Part shown: positions 46,257 through 55,144 of the stretch, piece by piece
Position numbering within the stretch: the stretch's first letter is position 1
Layout of the letters: each line of letters opens with the position of its first letter
Assembly: GCF_021545785.1 (NCBI RefSeq)
Contig: NZ_CP079801.1
Location: 186,001 to 250,000, forward strand
Source: Halopseudomonas maritima
GTDB taxonomy: Bacteria > Pseudomonadota > Gammaproteobacteria > Pseudomonadales > Pseudomonadaceae
Direction: 5' to 3'
DNA length: 64,000 bases
The notes under the pieces: model-generated
Databases searched by the model: none
Told to the model about the DNA's origin: nothing
The model's input: only the letters and a program-made list of their open reading frames with translations
Position numbers and translations under genes: made by a program

Positions 46257-46973
46257 TCAGGCAAAGCCTGCACCCTTTTGCAGAAAGTTGACGATCCAGT
46301 CGAACATCAAATCGCTGTCCAGCTCCGCGTGCAGCGACGCCTTGCCGGCACGCACCCGCGCCGGCGGAATGGTGTGCGAGCGCATGTCCATCAGGTCGAA
46401 GGAGTAGGCTTTTTCAAACTCCGGATGCCCCTGCACGCTAAGGAAGTGCTCGCCGTACTGCAGGAGGTAGTTTGGACAGAAATCGCTGCTGGCAATGACT
46501 TGCGCCTGCGCTGGCAGGTCGATGACCTGATCCTGGTGACTGACGATCAGGTCAAGTGACTCTTGCGCCGGTTGCATCCACGGCTGTGGCTCAATCACCT
46601 GGTTGAAGGACACGCCCACGCCCCAACCACGCTCGGACTTCTGCACATTGCCGCCCATCGCACGGGCCATCAACTGGTGCCCGAAGCACACCCCAACCAG
46701 CGGTTTCTCGGCCGCCCACAGATCACGCACGAAGACTTCCAGCCCACGAATCCAATCCAGGTCTTCGTACACCCCGTGCTTGCTGCCGGTGGTCAGGTAC
46801 ACGTCGCACTCGTGCACATCGCCAGGCAACTCTCCGCGGTGAGCCGCATACACCCGGTAGCTCATATCAGGCAGGCGCTTGCGTAACGCCTGCTCAAACA
46901 TCTGTGGATAATTGCCATGTGCGCCCAGCAGATCCGCGGCGACATCGTCACACTGCAACAGCCCTACTTTCAT
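46257..46973 (-). CDS. Class I glutamine amidotransferase-like protein
   Basis: A 238-residue GATase1 domain protein similar to the GMP-synthase-like group. The nucleophile Cys is in VGVCFGHQLMARAMGG near 93-108, and the His-Glu pair is in LSVQGHPEFEKAYS near 183. There is no synthetase domain, so it is a stand-alone amidase or a gamma-glutamyl hydrolase-like enzyme. It sits 15 bp after the DUF4105 gene and upstream of arfB. The true substrate is unknown. Confidence 0.85.
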   Translation of the reverse strand: MKVGLLQCDDVAADLLGAHGNYPQMFEQALRKRLPDMSYRVYAAHRGELPGDVHECDVYLTTGSKHGVYEDLDWIRGLEVFVRDLWAAEKPLVGVCFGHQLMARAMGGNVQKSERGWGVGVSFNQVIEPQPWMQPAQESLDLIVSHQDQVIDLPAQAQVIASSDFCPNYLLQYGEHFLSVQGHPEFEKAYSFDLMDMRSHTIPPARVRAGKASLHAELDSDLMFDWIVNFLQKGAGFA

Positions 46974-46988
46974 ACGGTCTCACCTACC

Positions 46989-47975
46989 TCAGTCGTTCTC
47001 ACAACCCGGCACTCCCTGACGGATGCGCTGGGAAAAAGGTACCTCACTGTGCTCATCACGCGCACGCTCGGTAATGCGCCCCAGGCGGCGCAGCTCGGCC
47101 AGCGACCACGGTTTTTGCAGTCCGCCCTGGGCATACACGTAACTGTCCAGATAGCCGCTGAGCAGCAGGCGAATATCGCTGCGCAGATCCGGACGGATGC
47201 GTTTCATCAGGATAAAAACCACATTGGTGCAGTTGGCCCGCAAGGTGTGGTAGAAGCGCGGCCGCACCGCAAGACGATTGGCCGCCTCTACATAACCCAG
47301 CAGTAACTGGCGGCCCGCGGCCGGTGACAGGCGCGTGCGGTAGAGGTACATGTCCTCACCGCGATGGTTGCTGCGAACCTTGACGATATCGGTCTCTTCA
47401 CTGGCGACGATGTTGAGCTCGAAGTGTTTGAAAAAACCAGCGATCGCCGAATATTCCTCATCGCGCACCCGACGAATTTCCACCGACCAGGCCAGATAGC
47501 GGCCATCGGAAAAACCAAAGGAAATCAGCATATGCGCAATGGAGCGATGCCCCCAGAAAGAGGTCAGCATATCCACTGAACGAAGTTGGGACAGCGCGTA
47601 TTCACGGCTCTCCCAGCGAATCTGGTAATCCGTGGCACTACGCCAGTCAAAACAGCGTACCCGCTGCAGCCGCAGACTGTTGCCATCCACCACGCCAGTG
47701 GTGGTATAGGCCATGTCATCGGCCCAGTCACAGTTGCCCTTGGGCAGCACACCACGCCACCACAACAACAGGGGGGCAAAGCCCGCCATGAAGGACAGCG
47801 CCGCGCGCAAGGGCTCGCCCCGAGAGGCAAACACCAGCACCAGGGCCATCAAAAACAACCAGAGCGCAAGCGGCAAAAAACGCAGCAACAGGCGGTGGGG
47901 ACGGTGATACCAGAGCGCCGGCAGCGCCCAGAGCGACACCAGCAGCACCACCAATACCTGCAGACACAACAGCAT
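46989..47975 (-). CDS. DUF4105 (Lnb N-terminal-like) membrane protein
   Basis: A 328-residue protein with two or three N-terminal membrane helices (about 3-20, 30-48 and 56-72) and a periplasmic domain with DWRSATDYQIRWESREYAL, HMLISFGFSDGRYLAWSVEIRR and LRANCTNVVF. These match DUF4105, which has a papain-like Cys/His arrangement (C in NCTN, H in AHMLISF). The role in pseudomonads is unknown. It is the first gene of a probable operon with the amidotransferase and arfB. Confidence 0.82.
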   Translation of the reverse strand: MLLCLQVLVVLLVSLWALPALWYHRPHRLLLRFLPLALWLFLMALVLVFASRGEPLRAALSFMAGFAPLLLWWRGVLPKGNCDWADDMAYTTTGVVDGNSLRLQRVRCFDWRSATDYQIRWESREYALSQLRSVDMLTSFWGHRSIAHMLISFGFSDGRYLAWSVEIRRVRDEEYSAIAGFFKHFELNIVASEETDIVKVRSNHRGEDMYLYRTRLSPAAGRQLLLGYVEAANRLAVRPRFYHTLRANCTNVVFILMKRIRPDLRSDIRLLLSGYLDSYVYAQGGLQKPWSLAELRRLGRITERARDEHSEVPFSQRIRQGVPGCEND

Positions 47976-48142
47976 GACGCCTCCTCAACGGACCGCCGTT
48001 GAATACAGCGCTTCCACCTGGGCGCAGTCTACACCCTTGCAGGCCGAGTGCCATCCACCAGACGGGCTATACTCAGGCTGTGGGCGGGCTGATCAGTGCT
48101 GCGCAGCGTTGATCCGCGCTTGCCGGAAGGGAGCAAAACAAC

Positions 48143-49117
48143 ATGAGCAGAGTCCACCTTGCCGTAGTGTTGTTGCTTGGCATCACCAGCGCGCAAGCCG
48201 CGCCAAACGATGATACCGACCTGGCCCCCTGGGCCGTTGAGACCATTACCCCGGTCCACGACCGCGTGACCCGTTGGGTGGACAGCACCGCACGCAATCT
48301 CGATGGCTTTTTCGGCACGCTGGATAGCCAGGAGGTCGACAACGAATCCTACCTGCGACTAAGCAGTGACTTTGACTGGATGGAGTCAGAGGATTTCGAG
48401 ATTGACCCAGGCATTCGCTTCAAACTGGACTTGCCCACTACCCGAGAGCGCCTGCGACTGATCATCGAGAGCGACCCGGAAGAATCGCGCGGCACCCTGG
48501 AAGAGCAAGGCGCCGAGCCCCTGCGCCCCCAGGACGACAGCCTCAGCAACACGGTGGTGGGCCTGGCCGGGCTGGACAACAAAGACCCCGCTGCCGGCTG
48601 GAAAACCCAAGCCGGCGCCGGCGTGAAGGTACGCTGGCCACTCAACCCTTACGCACGTGCCAGCGCCGAGCGCCTGTGGCAGCTGGGTGACAGCCCCTGG
48701 CAGCTATCGAGCTATAACCGCGTATCCTGGTTTGAAGATGACGGCTACTCCGCACGCACCCAGTGGGATGTTGGCCGACCGCTGGACAGCCACCGCCATC
48801 TACGCTTTATCAGCCAGCTGCAATGGCAGGAGGAGTACGACACGCTGGAGTTCTCGCAAGGGGCGCAAGTCAACGAGGTGCTAGGGCCGCGCAGTGCCAT
48901 TCGTTACGCCGGGGTATTGGTCGGAGACAGCGCCTCCAACCTCCGCGTCAACGATTACTACCTGCTCGCCGACTACCGCCGAAACCTTCACCGGGAAATG
49001 CTGTTCGTCGACATCGTCCCGGAACTGCATTTTCCACGTGAGGCAGATTTCCAGCCCCGCTGGGCCATCAGTCTGCGCATTGAAATGCTGTTTCGTGCGA
49101 ACCTGCTGAAACGATGA
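48143..49117 (+). CDS. Exported protein of unknown function, likely outer-membrane beta-barrel
   Basis: A 324-residue protein with a signal peptide (VHLAVVLLLGITSAQA). After about residue 75 it shows alternating amphipathic strands with many aromatic residues (YARASAERLWQL, YSARTQWDVGRPL, RFISQLQWQEEY, YLLADYRRNLHRE) and ends in RIEMLFRANLLKR. This resembles a small beta-barrel, though the last residue is not aromatic. I do not recognise a named family. GGGAG lies about 8 bases before the ATG. It stands alone, divergent from the DUF4105 operon by about 167 bp. Confidence 0.72.
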   Translation: MSRVHLAVVLLLGITSAQAAPNDDTDLAPWAVETITPVHDRVTRWVDSTARNLDGFFGTLDSQEVDNESYLRLSSDFDWMESEDFEIDPGIRFKLDLPTTRERLRLIIESDPEESRGTLEEQGAEPLRPQDDSLSNTVVGLAGLDNKDPAAGWKTQAGAGVKVRWPLNPYARASAERLWQLGDSPWQLSSYNRVSWFEDDGYSARTQWDVGRPLDSHRHLRFISQLQWQEEYDTLEFSQGAQVNEVLGPRSAIRYAGVLVGDSASNLRVNDYYLLADYRRNLHREMLFVDIVPELHFPREADFQPRWAISLRIEMLFRANLLKR

Positions 49118-49126
49118 CAACAGCCC

Positions 49127-49291
49127 CTACTCGGCCTCTTCGCGCAGGTTACGACAGACCTCGCCCGCGTCCAGCTCATTGAGTTCTTCGCTCTCCAGCG
49201 GCCCTTCCCAGTGGTCATGGGGCGAATCAAGCTCAGGCAGCGGCAGATGCGGCATATTGTTCTCACCAGGATGCTTCTGATCAAACGACAT
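49127..49291 (-). CDS. Small acidic hypothetical protein
   Basis: A 54-residue protein starting MSFDQKHPGENNMPHLPLP and ending VCRNLREEAE, rich in Glu/Asp, with GGAGAG six bases before the ATG at 49291. The good ribosome site and the acidic, non-repetitive composition support it as a gene. I do not recognise a family. It is convergent with the beta-barrel gene. Confidence 0.55.
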   Translation of the reverse strand: MSFDQKHPGENNMPHLPLPELDSPHDHWEGPLESEELNELDAGEVCRNLREEAE

Positions 49292-49426
49292 GATGCTCTC
49301 CTCATAAGGGTTTCTAGGGGCCAACGAAACAGCAACGGACCCTACCCTTAGTCAAGCAGACCTGAAAGCGGGTTCAAATCGACTGGACGAGCGGAACCAA
49401 GCCAAAATTTGCACAAAATTTACAAT

Positions 49427-49441
49427 CGAGAACCTTTCTCA
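49427..49441. promoter_or_regulatory. Fur-box-like inverted repeat before the PepSY operon
   Basis: GAGAA (49428-49432) and TTCTC (49436-49440) are spaced by three bases, exactly as in the GAGAA-TnA-TTCTC core of Pseudomonas Fur boxes, followed by A. It lies 53 bases before the PepSY gene. The centre CCT differs from TnA, so affinity is uncertain. Confidence 0.5.
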
Positions 49442-49493
49442 AATAAGGCTTTACCTTTAGGCTAGCGCCTCATCTTTGCAAACACGCGGCGCT

Positions 49494-50096
49494 ATGAAAC
49501 TACCTTTCCATCTGGGCACCCTGCGCCAGTGGCACTGGATCAGCTCGGCTATCTGCCTGGCGGCCTTGCTGCTGTTCTCGGTGACCGGCATTACCCTGAA
49601 TCACGCACACCAGATCGAGTCACGGGCCCAGGTCACCGAAATTGAAGCCAGCCTGCCCGCTCCACTGCACGCGAGTCTCCTGCAAAACCCGCCAGAAGAC
49701 GCCACCTTGCCACCCGAGCTGGCCGACTGGCTGGAGCAGACCCTGCCGGTTTCGTTAGCCGGTCGCACGCCCGAGTGGGATGACGGCGAGCTGTACATGG
49801 GCTTTCCCCGACCGGGTGGCGACGCCTGGCTGAGCCTGGATCTGGGCAGCGGCGAGCTGCTGTTTGAAGACAGCGACCGCGGCTGGATCGCCTACCTGAA
49901 CGACTTGCACAAAGGTCGCCATACCTCAGACACCTGGAGCTGGTTTATCGATCTGACCGCAGTTGCCTGCCTGGTGTTTGCCCTGACCGGGCTGCTACTG
50001 CTGCTGCGCCAGGCCAGCCACCGCCCCTTCACCTGGCCCCTGACCACCCTGGGGCTGCTTATCCCGCTGTTGATTCTGCTACTGAGCATGCATTGA
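49494..50096 (+). CDS. PepSY-associated transmembrane protein, first gene of an iron-reduction operon
   Basis: A 200-residue protein with a membrane helix near residues 14-34 (HWISSAICLAALLLFSVTGI, the typical PepSY_TM start), a periplasmic PepSY-like domain with EWDDGELYMGFPRPGGDAW, the His-containing NDLHKGRHTSDTW motif (near 136-148), and two C-terminal helices. PepSY_TM proteins work in ferric-siderophore or haem reduction. It leads a four-gene operon with DUF2271, DUF4198 and a flavoprotein, with a Fur-like box upstream. Confidence 0.85.
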   Translation: MKLPFHLGTLRQWHWISSAICLAALLLFSVTGITLNHAHQIESRAQVTEIEASLPAPLHASLLQNPPEDATLPPELADWLEQTLPVSLAGRTPEWDDGELYMGFPRPGGDAWLSLDLGSGELLFEDSDRGWIAYLNDLHKGRHTSDTWSWFIDLTAVACLVFALTGLLLLLRQASHRPFTWPLTTLGLLIPLLILLLSMH

Positions 50097-50110
50097 GAAA
50101 GGAGACCACC

Positions 50111-50620
50111 ATGAAACCCCAACTGGCCTTTGCCCTGGCCGCCCTGCTGGGCAGTAGCGCCCTGCAGGCCGCCGAAGTGCAACTCACCGTGCAGATCCCG
50201 CGCCTGGATGTTGCCGAGTATCACCGTCCCTACGTCGCCATTTGGCTGGAAAACGACGCTGGGCATGTCGCCGACCTGACCGTCTGGTACGACACCAAGA
50301 TGCGCGACGACGAAGGTGAAAAGTGGCTGAAAGACCTGCGCCAGTGGTGGCGTCGCAGTGGTCGCGGCCTGGACCTGCCAGTCGATGGCGTCAGCGCCGC
50401 GACCCGTCCACCCGGAGCCCACGAACTGGCCCTGCAAGATCTGCCAGCCTTCAAGGAACTGGCCCCCGGCGACTATGAACTGGTGGTCGAAGCGGCTCGC
50501 GAGGTGGGCGGCCGTGAACTGCTGAAGGTGCCCTTCAGCTGGCCCGTCAGCCAAGCCGCTGATCTGCAAGCGCAAGGCAGTCGCGAACTCGGCCAGATCC
50601 GCCTGCAACTCACTCCCTGA
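50111..50620 (+). CDS. DUF2271 periplasmic protein
   Basis: A 169-residue exported protein: signal peptide MKPQLAFALAALLGSSALQA, then a beta-rich domain with YVAIWLENDAGHVADLTVWYD and WLKDLRQWWRRSGR, typical of DUF2271. AAGGAG lies 6 bases before the ATG at 50111. Members occur with PepSY and flavin reductase genes in iron-uptake loci; the biochemical role is unknown. It begins 14 bp after the PepSY gene. Confidence 0.86.
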   Translation: MKPQLAFALAALLGSSALQAAEVQLTVQIPRLDVAEYHRPYVAIWLENDAGHVADLTVWYDTKMRDDEGEKWLKDLRQWWRRSGRGLDLPVDGVSAATRPPGAHELALQDLPAFKELAPGDYELVVEAAREVGGRELLKVPFSWPVSQAADLQAQGSRELGQIRLQLTP

Positions 50621-50637
50621 ACAATAAGGACAACATC

Positions 50638-51492
50638 ATGAAACTGCTCAAACAACTCTCTGTACTGGCCGTAGCCGCCGCCCTGCCGCTGACCGCCGAT
50701 GCCCACCGCGCCTGGATGGTGCCCTCCTCCACGGTGCTGTCTGGCGATGCACCCTGGGTTACCGTAGATGCCGCCGTCGGCAATGGCATTTTTTACTTCG
50801 ACCACTTCCCGATCATGCTCGAAGGCGTTGGCACACCACCGGCCGACAGCAACCGCCAGCCTGCTCCGCTCAGCATCACCGCACCCGATGGTAGCGATGT
50901 TGCACCGCAAAACGGCCATCTGGGTCGCCTGCGCAGCAGCTTTGACCTGCAGCTGGAGCAAAAAGGCACCTACAAAATCGCTATCGCCAACAGCGGCCGA
51001 GTAATGGGCATGTACGAGCTCAACGGCGAGCGAGAGCGCGTCATGGGCAGCCTGGGTGACATCGTCAAGCAGATCCCAGCCGACGCCGAGAACGTCAGCA
51101 TCGTGCGTAGCGACTCGCGCATGGAGCTGTTTGTGACCTCCGGCAACCCGACCGAAGACGTGCTCAAGCCCACCGGCCAGGGCCTCGAACTGCAGCCGGT
51201 CACCCATCCTAATGACCTGTACGCCGACGAAGCTGCGGAATTTGTATTCCTGCTGGACGGCAACCCGGCTCCCGGCGTCGAGATTGCCCTGATTCCGGCC
51301 GGCGCCCGTTACCGCGACAGTGATCAGGCACGCGAGCTGACCACCGACGCCGACGGCAAGGTAAGCATTGAGTGGGGTCAAGCTGGCCTGTTCTGGCTGG
51401 AAGCCGAGTACAAACAGACTGAAGGTCTGGAGGCGCCGGTGACCCAGCGCCGCGCCAGCTACAGCACCACCCTTGAAGTGCTCGCGCCCTGA
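50638..51492 (+). CDS. DUF4198 periplasmic protein
   Basis: A 284-residue protein with a signal peptide (LLKQLSVLAVAAALPLTADAH) and a tandem beta-sandwich layout. HRAWMVPSSTVLS just after the signal is the usual DUF4198 start, and the C-terminal DGNPAPGVEIALIPAGARYRD section is like a carboxypeptidase-regulatory Ig fold. Related proteins accompany nickel, cobalt or iron uptake. It follows DUF2271 by 17 bp and overlaps the flavoprotein start (TGATG). Confidence 0.86.
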   Translation: MKLLKQLSVLAVAAALPLTADAHRAWMVPSSTVLSGDAPWVTVDAAVGNGIFYFDHFPIMLEGVGTPPADSNRQPAPLSITAPDGSDVAPQNGHLGRLRSSFDLQLEQKGTYKIAIANSGRVMGMYELNGERERVMGSLGDIVKQIPADAENVSIVRSDSRMELFVTSGNPTEDVLKPTGQGLELQPVTHPNDLYADEAAEFVFLLDGNPAPGVEIALIPAGARYRDSDQARELTTDADGKVSIEWGQAGLFWLEAEYKQTEGLEAPVTQRRASYSTTLEVLAP

Positions 51493-52793
51493 TGGGAAAC
51501 AGCGCCTGGGCCGTGGTGGCCAGCCTGCTCTGGCTGGCCGCCGCCTGCTATTGGCTGCGCCCGCTATGGCGCCGCGAGCGGACCACTGGCGAGTACCAGA
51601 CCCTGGTGGTCTGGGCCAGCCAGACTGGTCAGGCGCAGCGCCTGGCCAGGCAGGCTTTGCACGCACTGCAAGCCGCTGGCCACTCGGCCGCTGGCGTGCC
51701 GCTGGGGCAAGTGACCCCAGCCCAACTTCTTGCCTGTCGCCAGCTTTGGCTGGTGGCAAGCACCTACGGTGACGGCCAGGCGCCAGACAGCGCGCAGGCT
51801 TTTGAACACCGCCTGATGCCGCACAGCCCTGCCCTGCCAGAGCTAAGTTTCGCCCTGCTCGGCCTGGGCGATAGCCAATACCCGCACTTTTGCGCCTTCG
51901 CCAAACGGCTGGAGAACTGGCTGCGTGACCGCGGCGCGCAACCCCTGCAGGACAGCATCTACCTCGACAACCAGGACCCAGACGGCCTGGTACGCTGGCG
52001 CGCCAGCCTGGCCCAACACACCGGCCTGCACGAGCTGCCGGAAGCGGACGAGCAACCCTGGCAACCCGTCACCCTGCTCAGCCGCAGCGCGCTCAACCCT
52101 GGCAGCCCTGGGTTGACCGCCTTTCACCTGAGCCTGCAAGCCGATGATCTGGGTCCGTGGCAAGCCGGCGATCTGCTGGAGCTGCAGCACGCTGGCCAGC
52201 GCCGCCTGTATTCCATCGCCAACCTCGGCGTGGGCAAACAGGTGGAGCTGCTCGTGCGTCATGTGATGAAAGAAGATGGCAGCCAGGGCCTGATTTCAGG
52301 CTGGCTGTGCCAGCGGGCAACGCCTGGCGATCAGATTGAGGCACGCGTACATCACAACCCGTCATTCGCGCTGCCAGTCAGCCCCGCACCAAGCATTCTG
52401 ATTGGCAGTGGTACAGGCCTGGCCGGTTTGCGCGCCCTGCTGCAAGACCAGCTACAACGCGGACAACCCAGCTGGCTACTGTTTGGTGAGCGCAGCCCGG
52501 AGCATGATCGCTGGCTGGCCAGCGAGCTGGACCAGCTGACACCACAGCAAGTGCTGCTGCAGCGCTGCTTCTCGCGCGACAACAGTAGTGCCGACACGCC
52601 GCGCTATGTGCAGGACCTGCTGCGCGAACAGCCCGAGCGGCTGCAAGACTGGGTAAGCCGCGGCGCCAGCATCCGCGTCTGCGGCAGCATGGCGATGGGT
52701 CAGGCCGTGGACAGCATCCTGCAGGGTCTGCTAGGCGCGGCCACCATCAAGCAGATGGCGGCCGACGGCCGTTACCGCCGCGATATTTACTAA
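51492..52793 (+). CDS. Membrane-anchored flavodoxin/FNR flavoprotein reductase (CPR/CysJ-like)
   Basis: A 433-residue protein: an N-terminal membrane anchor (about 5-22), a flavodoxin domain (about 38-170; WASQTGQAQRLARQAL, VASTYGDGQAPDSA and LGLGDSQYPHFCAFAKR), a FAD-binding barrel with RRLYSIAN near 236, and an NAD(P)H domain with GSGTGLAGLRALL near 300 and CGSMAMGQAVD near 397. It resembles sulfite reductase alpha subunits and P450 reductases, and probably supplies electrons from NADPH to the PepSY protein. Its stop TAA abuts a partial repeat (52794-52832). Confidence 0.87.
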   Translation: MGNSAWAVVASLLWLAAACYWLRPLWRRERTTGEYQTLVVWASQTGQAQRLARQALHALQAAGHSAAGVPLGQVTPAQLLACRQLWLVASTYGDGQAPDSAQAFEHRLMPHSPALPELSFALLGLGDSQYPHFCAFAKRLENWLRDRGAQPLQDSIYLDNQDPDGLVRWRASLAQHTGLHELPEADEQPWQPVTLLSRSALNPGSPGLTAFHLSLQADDLGPWQAGDLLELQHAGQRRLYSIANLGVGKQVELLVRHVMKEDGSQGLISGWLCQRATPGDQIEARVHHNPSFALPVSPAPSILIGSGTGLAGLRALLQDQLQRGQPSWLLFGERSPEHDRWLASELDQLTPQQVLLQRCFSRDNSSADTPRYVQDLLREQPERLQDWVSRGASIRVCGSMAMGQAVDSILQGLLGAATIKQMAADGRYRRDIY

Positions 52794-52832
52794 GGAAGCA
52801 CTAACTCATTCCACACGCCCTCTGGCGCTCAG
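52794..52832. repeat. Single-arm copy of the 42337 palindromic element
   Basis: This stretch matches the left arm at 42339-42376 in nearly every position (GGAAGCACT, then CATTCCACACGCCC and TCTGGCGCTCAG), but the right arm is absent. It fills the 35 bases between the flavoprotein stop and the convergent receptor stop; the receptor TGA (52829-52831) lies inside it. Confidence 0.75.
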
Positions 52833-54954
52833 AGCCAGCTCCAGGAAAACCCGGCGTACACGCCAAAGCCTTCGCCAGGTGTCAAACGCGCCGCTTCCAC
52901 CCCGTTGTCGTTGTAACCGGGGGTCACGGTGGCCGCGTAGTGCTCATCGGTCAGATTGCGCAGCTCCAGCCAGGTCTGCCAGTCCCGCTTGGGCGCGTCA
53001 TAGCCAACCACGGCGCCGAAAATCGTGTACGAATCCGCATTCCAGGAGGTGGCGTAATCCACCGGCACCTTGGACGCATACTGGGTATTCAACCCAACGT
53101 AGACGCCTGCCGGGTGCTGATAACGCACCTCACCCTGATAGTAATGCCGTGGCAAACCGGGCAGCGCGTTGCTGCCAAAGGTGTCGTCGTCGCGGTAATG
53201 GAAGTCGCTGAAGGTGTAAGCCTGACGCAACGCCAGCGCGCCCAGCTCATCACCCTGCCACAAGGTGCTGGTCAGCCCGGCTTCAATACCTTGGTGCACC
53301 GTTGCACTGGCATTGGACTCGGCAAAAATGTTCGGCTCAATCTCGACGGTCAGCAGCTCGTGATTGACCCGCGAGTAGTACCAGGCCAGATCCCACAGAC
53401 CAACGACCGAATCACCACGGGCACCGACTTCAAAGGTCGTCGCAGTCTGGTTATCCAGGCTGACCGGCGTGCTCTGGCGGTTGCTCCAGGGCTGATTGCT
53501 GACCGGGAAACGGGTCGGCGAGCCCCAGATCATCGACCACGGGTGCGGCGGCTCGACCGAGCGGGACAGGTTGCCGTACACCTCGGTGCCGGACGCCAGT
53601 TGATAGCGCAGGCCCAAACGTGGCGCGTAATCCCAGGTGCCCTCATCCAGCCGCTCATTGGTGCCCGGCCAGGTAACCTCTACCTCACGCTGGGTATAGA
53701 TCAGCGCCAGTCCGCTGCTCAGCCACAGGCGTGGTGCCAGCTCCAGCTCGTTGCTGACATGCAGCACGTTGTCTGAGCCTTGGTGCTCGTATTTGCGCAT
53801 CAGCGTGCCGACCGGGTAGACAGTTCCATTGGCGTTGAGCGGCTGATAGGCGGTTTCCTTTGCATCACTGCTGGGCAGATTGGTGGTGGTGCGCCAGCCA
53901 ACGGTGGTGTTGGCGTTCAGCCCAAACAGCTGGTGCTGACGCTTGTAGTTCAGGGTTGCGCTGACGTCGCTGTAGTCCACCCGAATGCGGTACGGGCTTT
54001 CCATCAGGTCCATCGGGTAGTAGTGGTAAACCAGCCCCATCTCCAGGGTGCTGACGTCATCCAGGCGCAGTGTTGTTTTGTTCGCCAGCCAAGTACTACC
54101 GGGCTGCTCGCGCTTGGCATCGCGCGCGATATTGGCGGCGTTAGCCTGGGTTGGGTCATCATCGATTTGCGACTGGGTCAGACGGCCCGGCGTTTGGTGT
54201 TCGGTCTCCCGGTAGCGCACGAAGAAGCGGGTTTCCAGATCAGGCGTCAGCTGCAAGCCAACGTTGGCAACAACACCCTTGCCACTCCCTGCCGAGTGAT
54301 CCTGCTGGCCGTCGTAGTGCAGGTCGGTAATACCGACGTAGTAGTCCAGGTCACCAATCACCTGGCCGGAGGCAATATGGCGCTTGAGGTAGCCATCATT
54401 CCCCGCCTCCATGCGCAGTTGCAGGCGCGGCGCATCAAAGCCGCTGCGGGTGATGTAGTCCACCGCGCCGCCCAGTGCCAGCGCACCACGCTCAAAGCCG
54501 TTGGCTCCGCGCAGCACCTCGGCGCGGCTGAGCCACAGCGGCTCCAGCAGCTCATAGGGCGTACCGCCCGATCCGGTCAGCGGCAGGCCGTCCAGCAGGA
54601 TATGGTTGCCGGACGCATGCGCACCGGGGCCACGGTTGATACCGGAGCCACGGATGCTGATCTTACCCCCTCGTTGCCGGGCGACTGGGCGTACACGCCC
54701 GGCTGATAGGCCAGCACATCCGCGACACCGGCTACCCGCCCCTGCTCAACCTGCTGCATATCAACCAGATTGGTAGCGCCCGGCACCTCATCGAGCGCCT
54801 CACGGGCCTTGGCAACCTCATCGTACTTCTGCCCGGCAACCGTAATCGCGTCCAGTTGGGCAACATCATCTGCCTGGGCAAACGCGGGTGATGCCATCAG
54901 ACAGGCAAGAAACAACGGCGCCAGACGTTCCGGCGGGGAGATCAGGTTGGACAT
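52829..54954 (-). pseudogene. TonB-dependent outer-membrane receptor with one frameshift
   Basis: The start at 54954 (GGAG 8 bases upstream) gives a signal peptide and plug: SNLISPPERLAPLFLACLMASPAFAQ (quoted as its core LAPLFLACLMASPAFA) and DAITVAGQKYDEV. Near 54667 the frame breaks: after YAQSPGNEGV the conserved KISIRGSGINRG is found only in the other frame, as if one A had been lost from GTAAAGATC. The rest is a complete plug and 22-strand barrel (LLDGLPL, ALGGAVDYITRSG, C-terminal GFSWSWL with expected terminal aromatic). It is convergent with the iron-reduction operon, and is probably its ferric-siderophore receptor. The indel could also be an assembly error. Confidence 0.85.
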
Positions 54955-54979
54955 GCAGCAACTCCGGCAACAGACAGGA

Positions 54980-55000
54980 AAAATGCGAACGGCGCATTTT
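54980..55000. promoter_or_regulatory. Palindromic operator-like site upstream of the TonB receptor
   Basis: AAAATGCG (54980-54987) and CGCATTTT (54993-55000) are perfect 8-bp arms with a 5-base spacer, 26 bases before the receptor start. The A/T-rich ends with ATG/CAT look like metalloregulator sites, but the spacing does not match Fur. Confidence 0.4.
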
Positions 55001-55144
55001 ACTGGTTTCCCCGGCGTGAACAACCAAGCGCCAGAGCTGGGCACAGGCGGCTCGACAAAGATTGATGCGCCTGCTGGCAAGAGAGTTTTTCCCCTCCGCC
55101 ACATAATCCGGACAAAGAAAAGACACCTGATATGGGGAGCCAAC

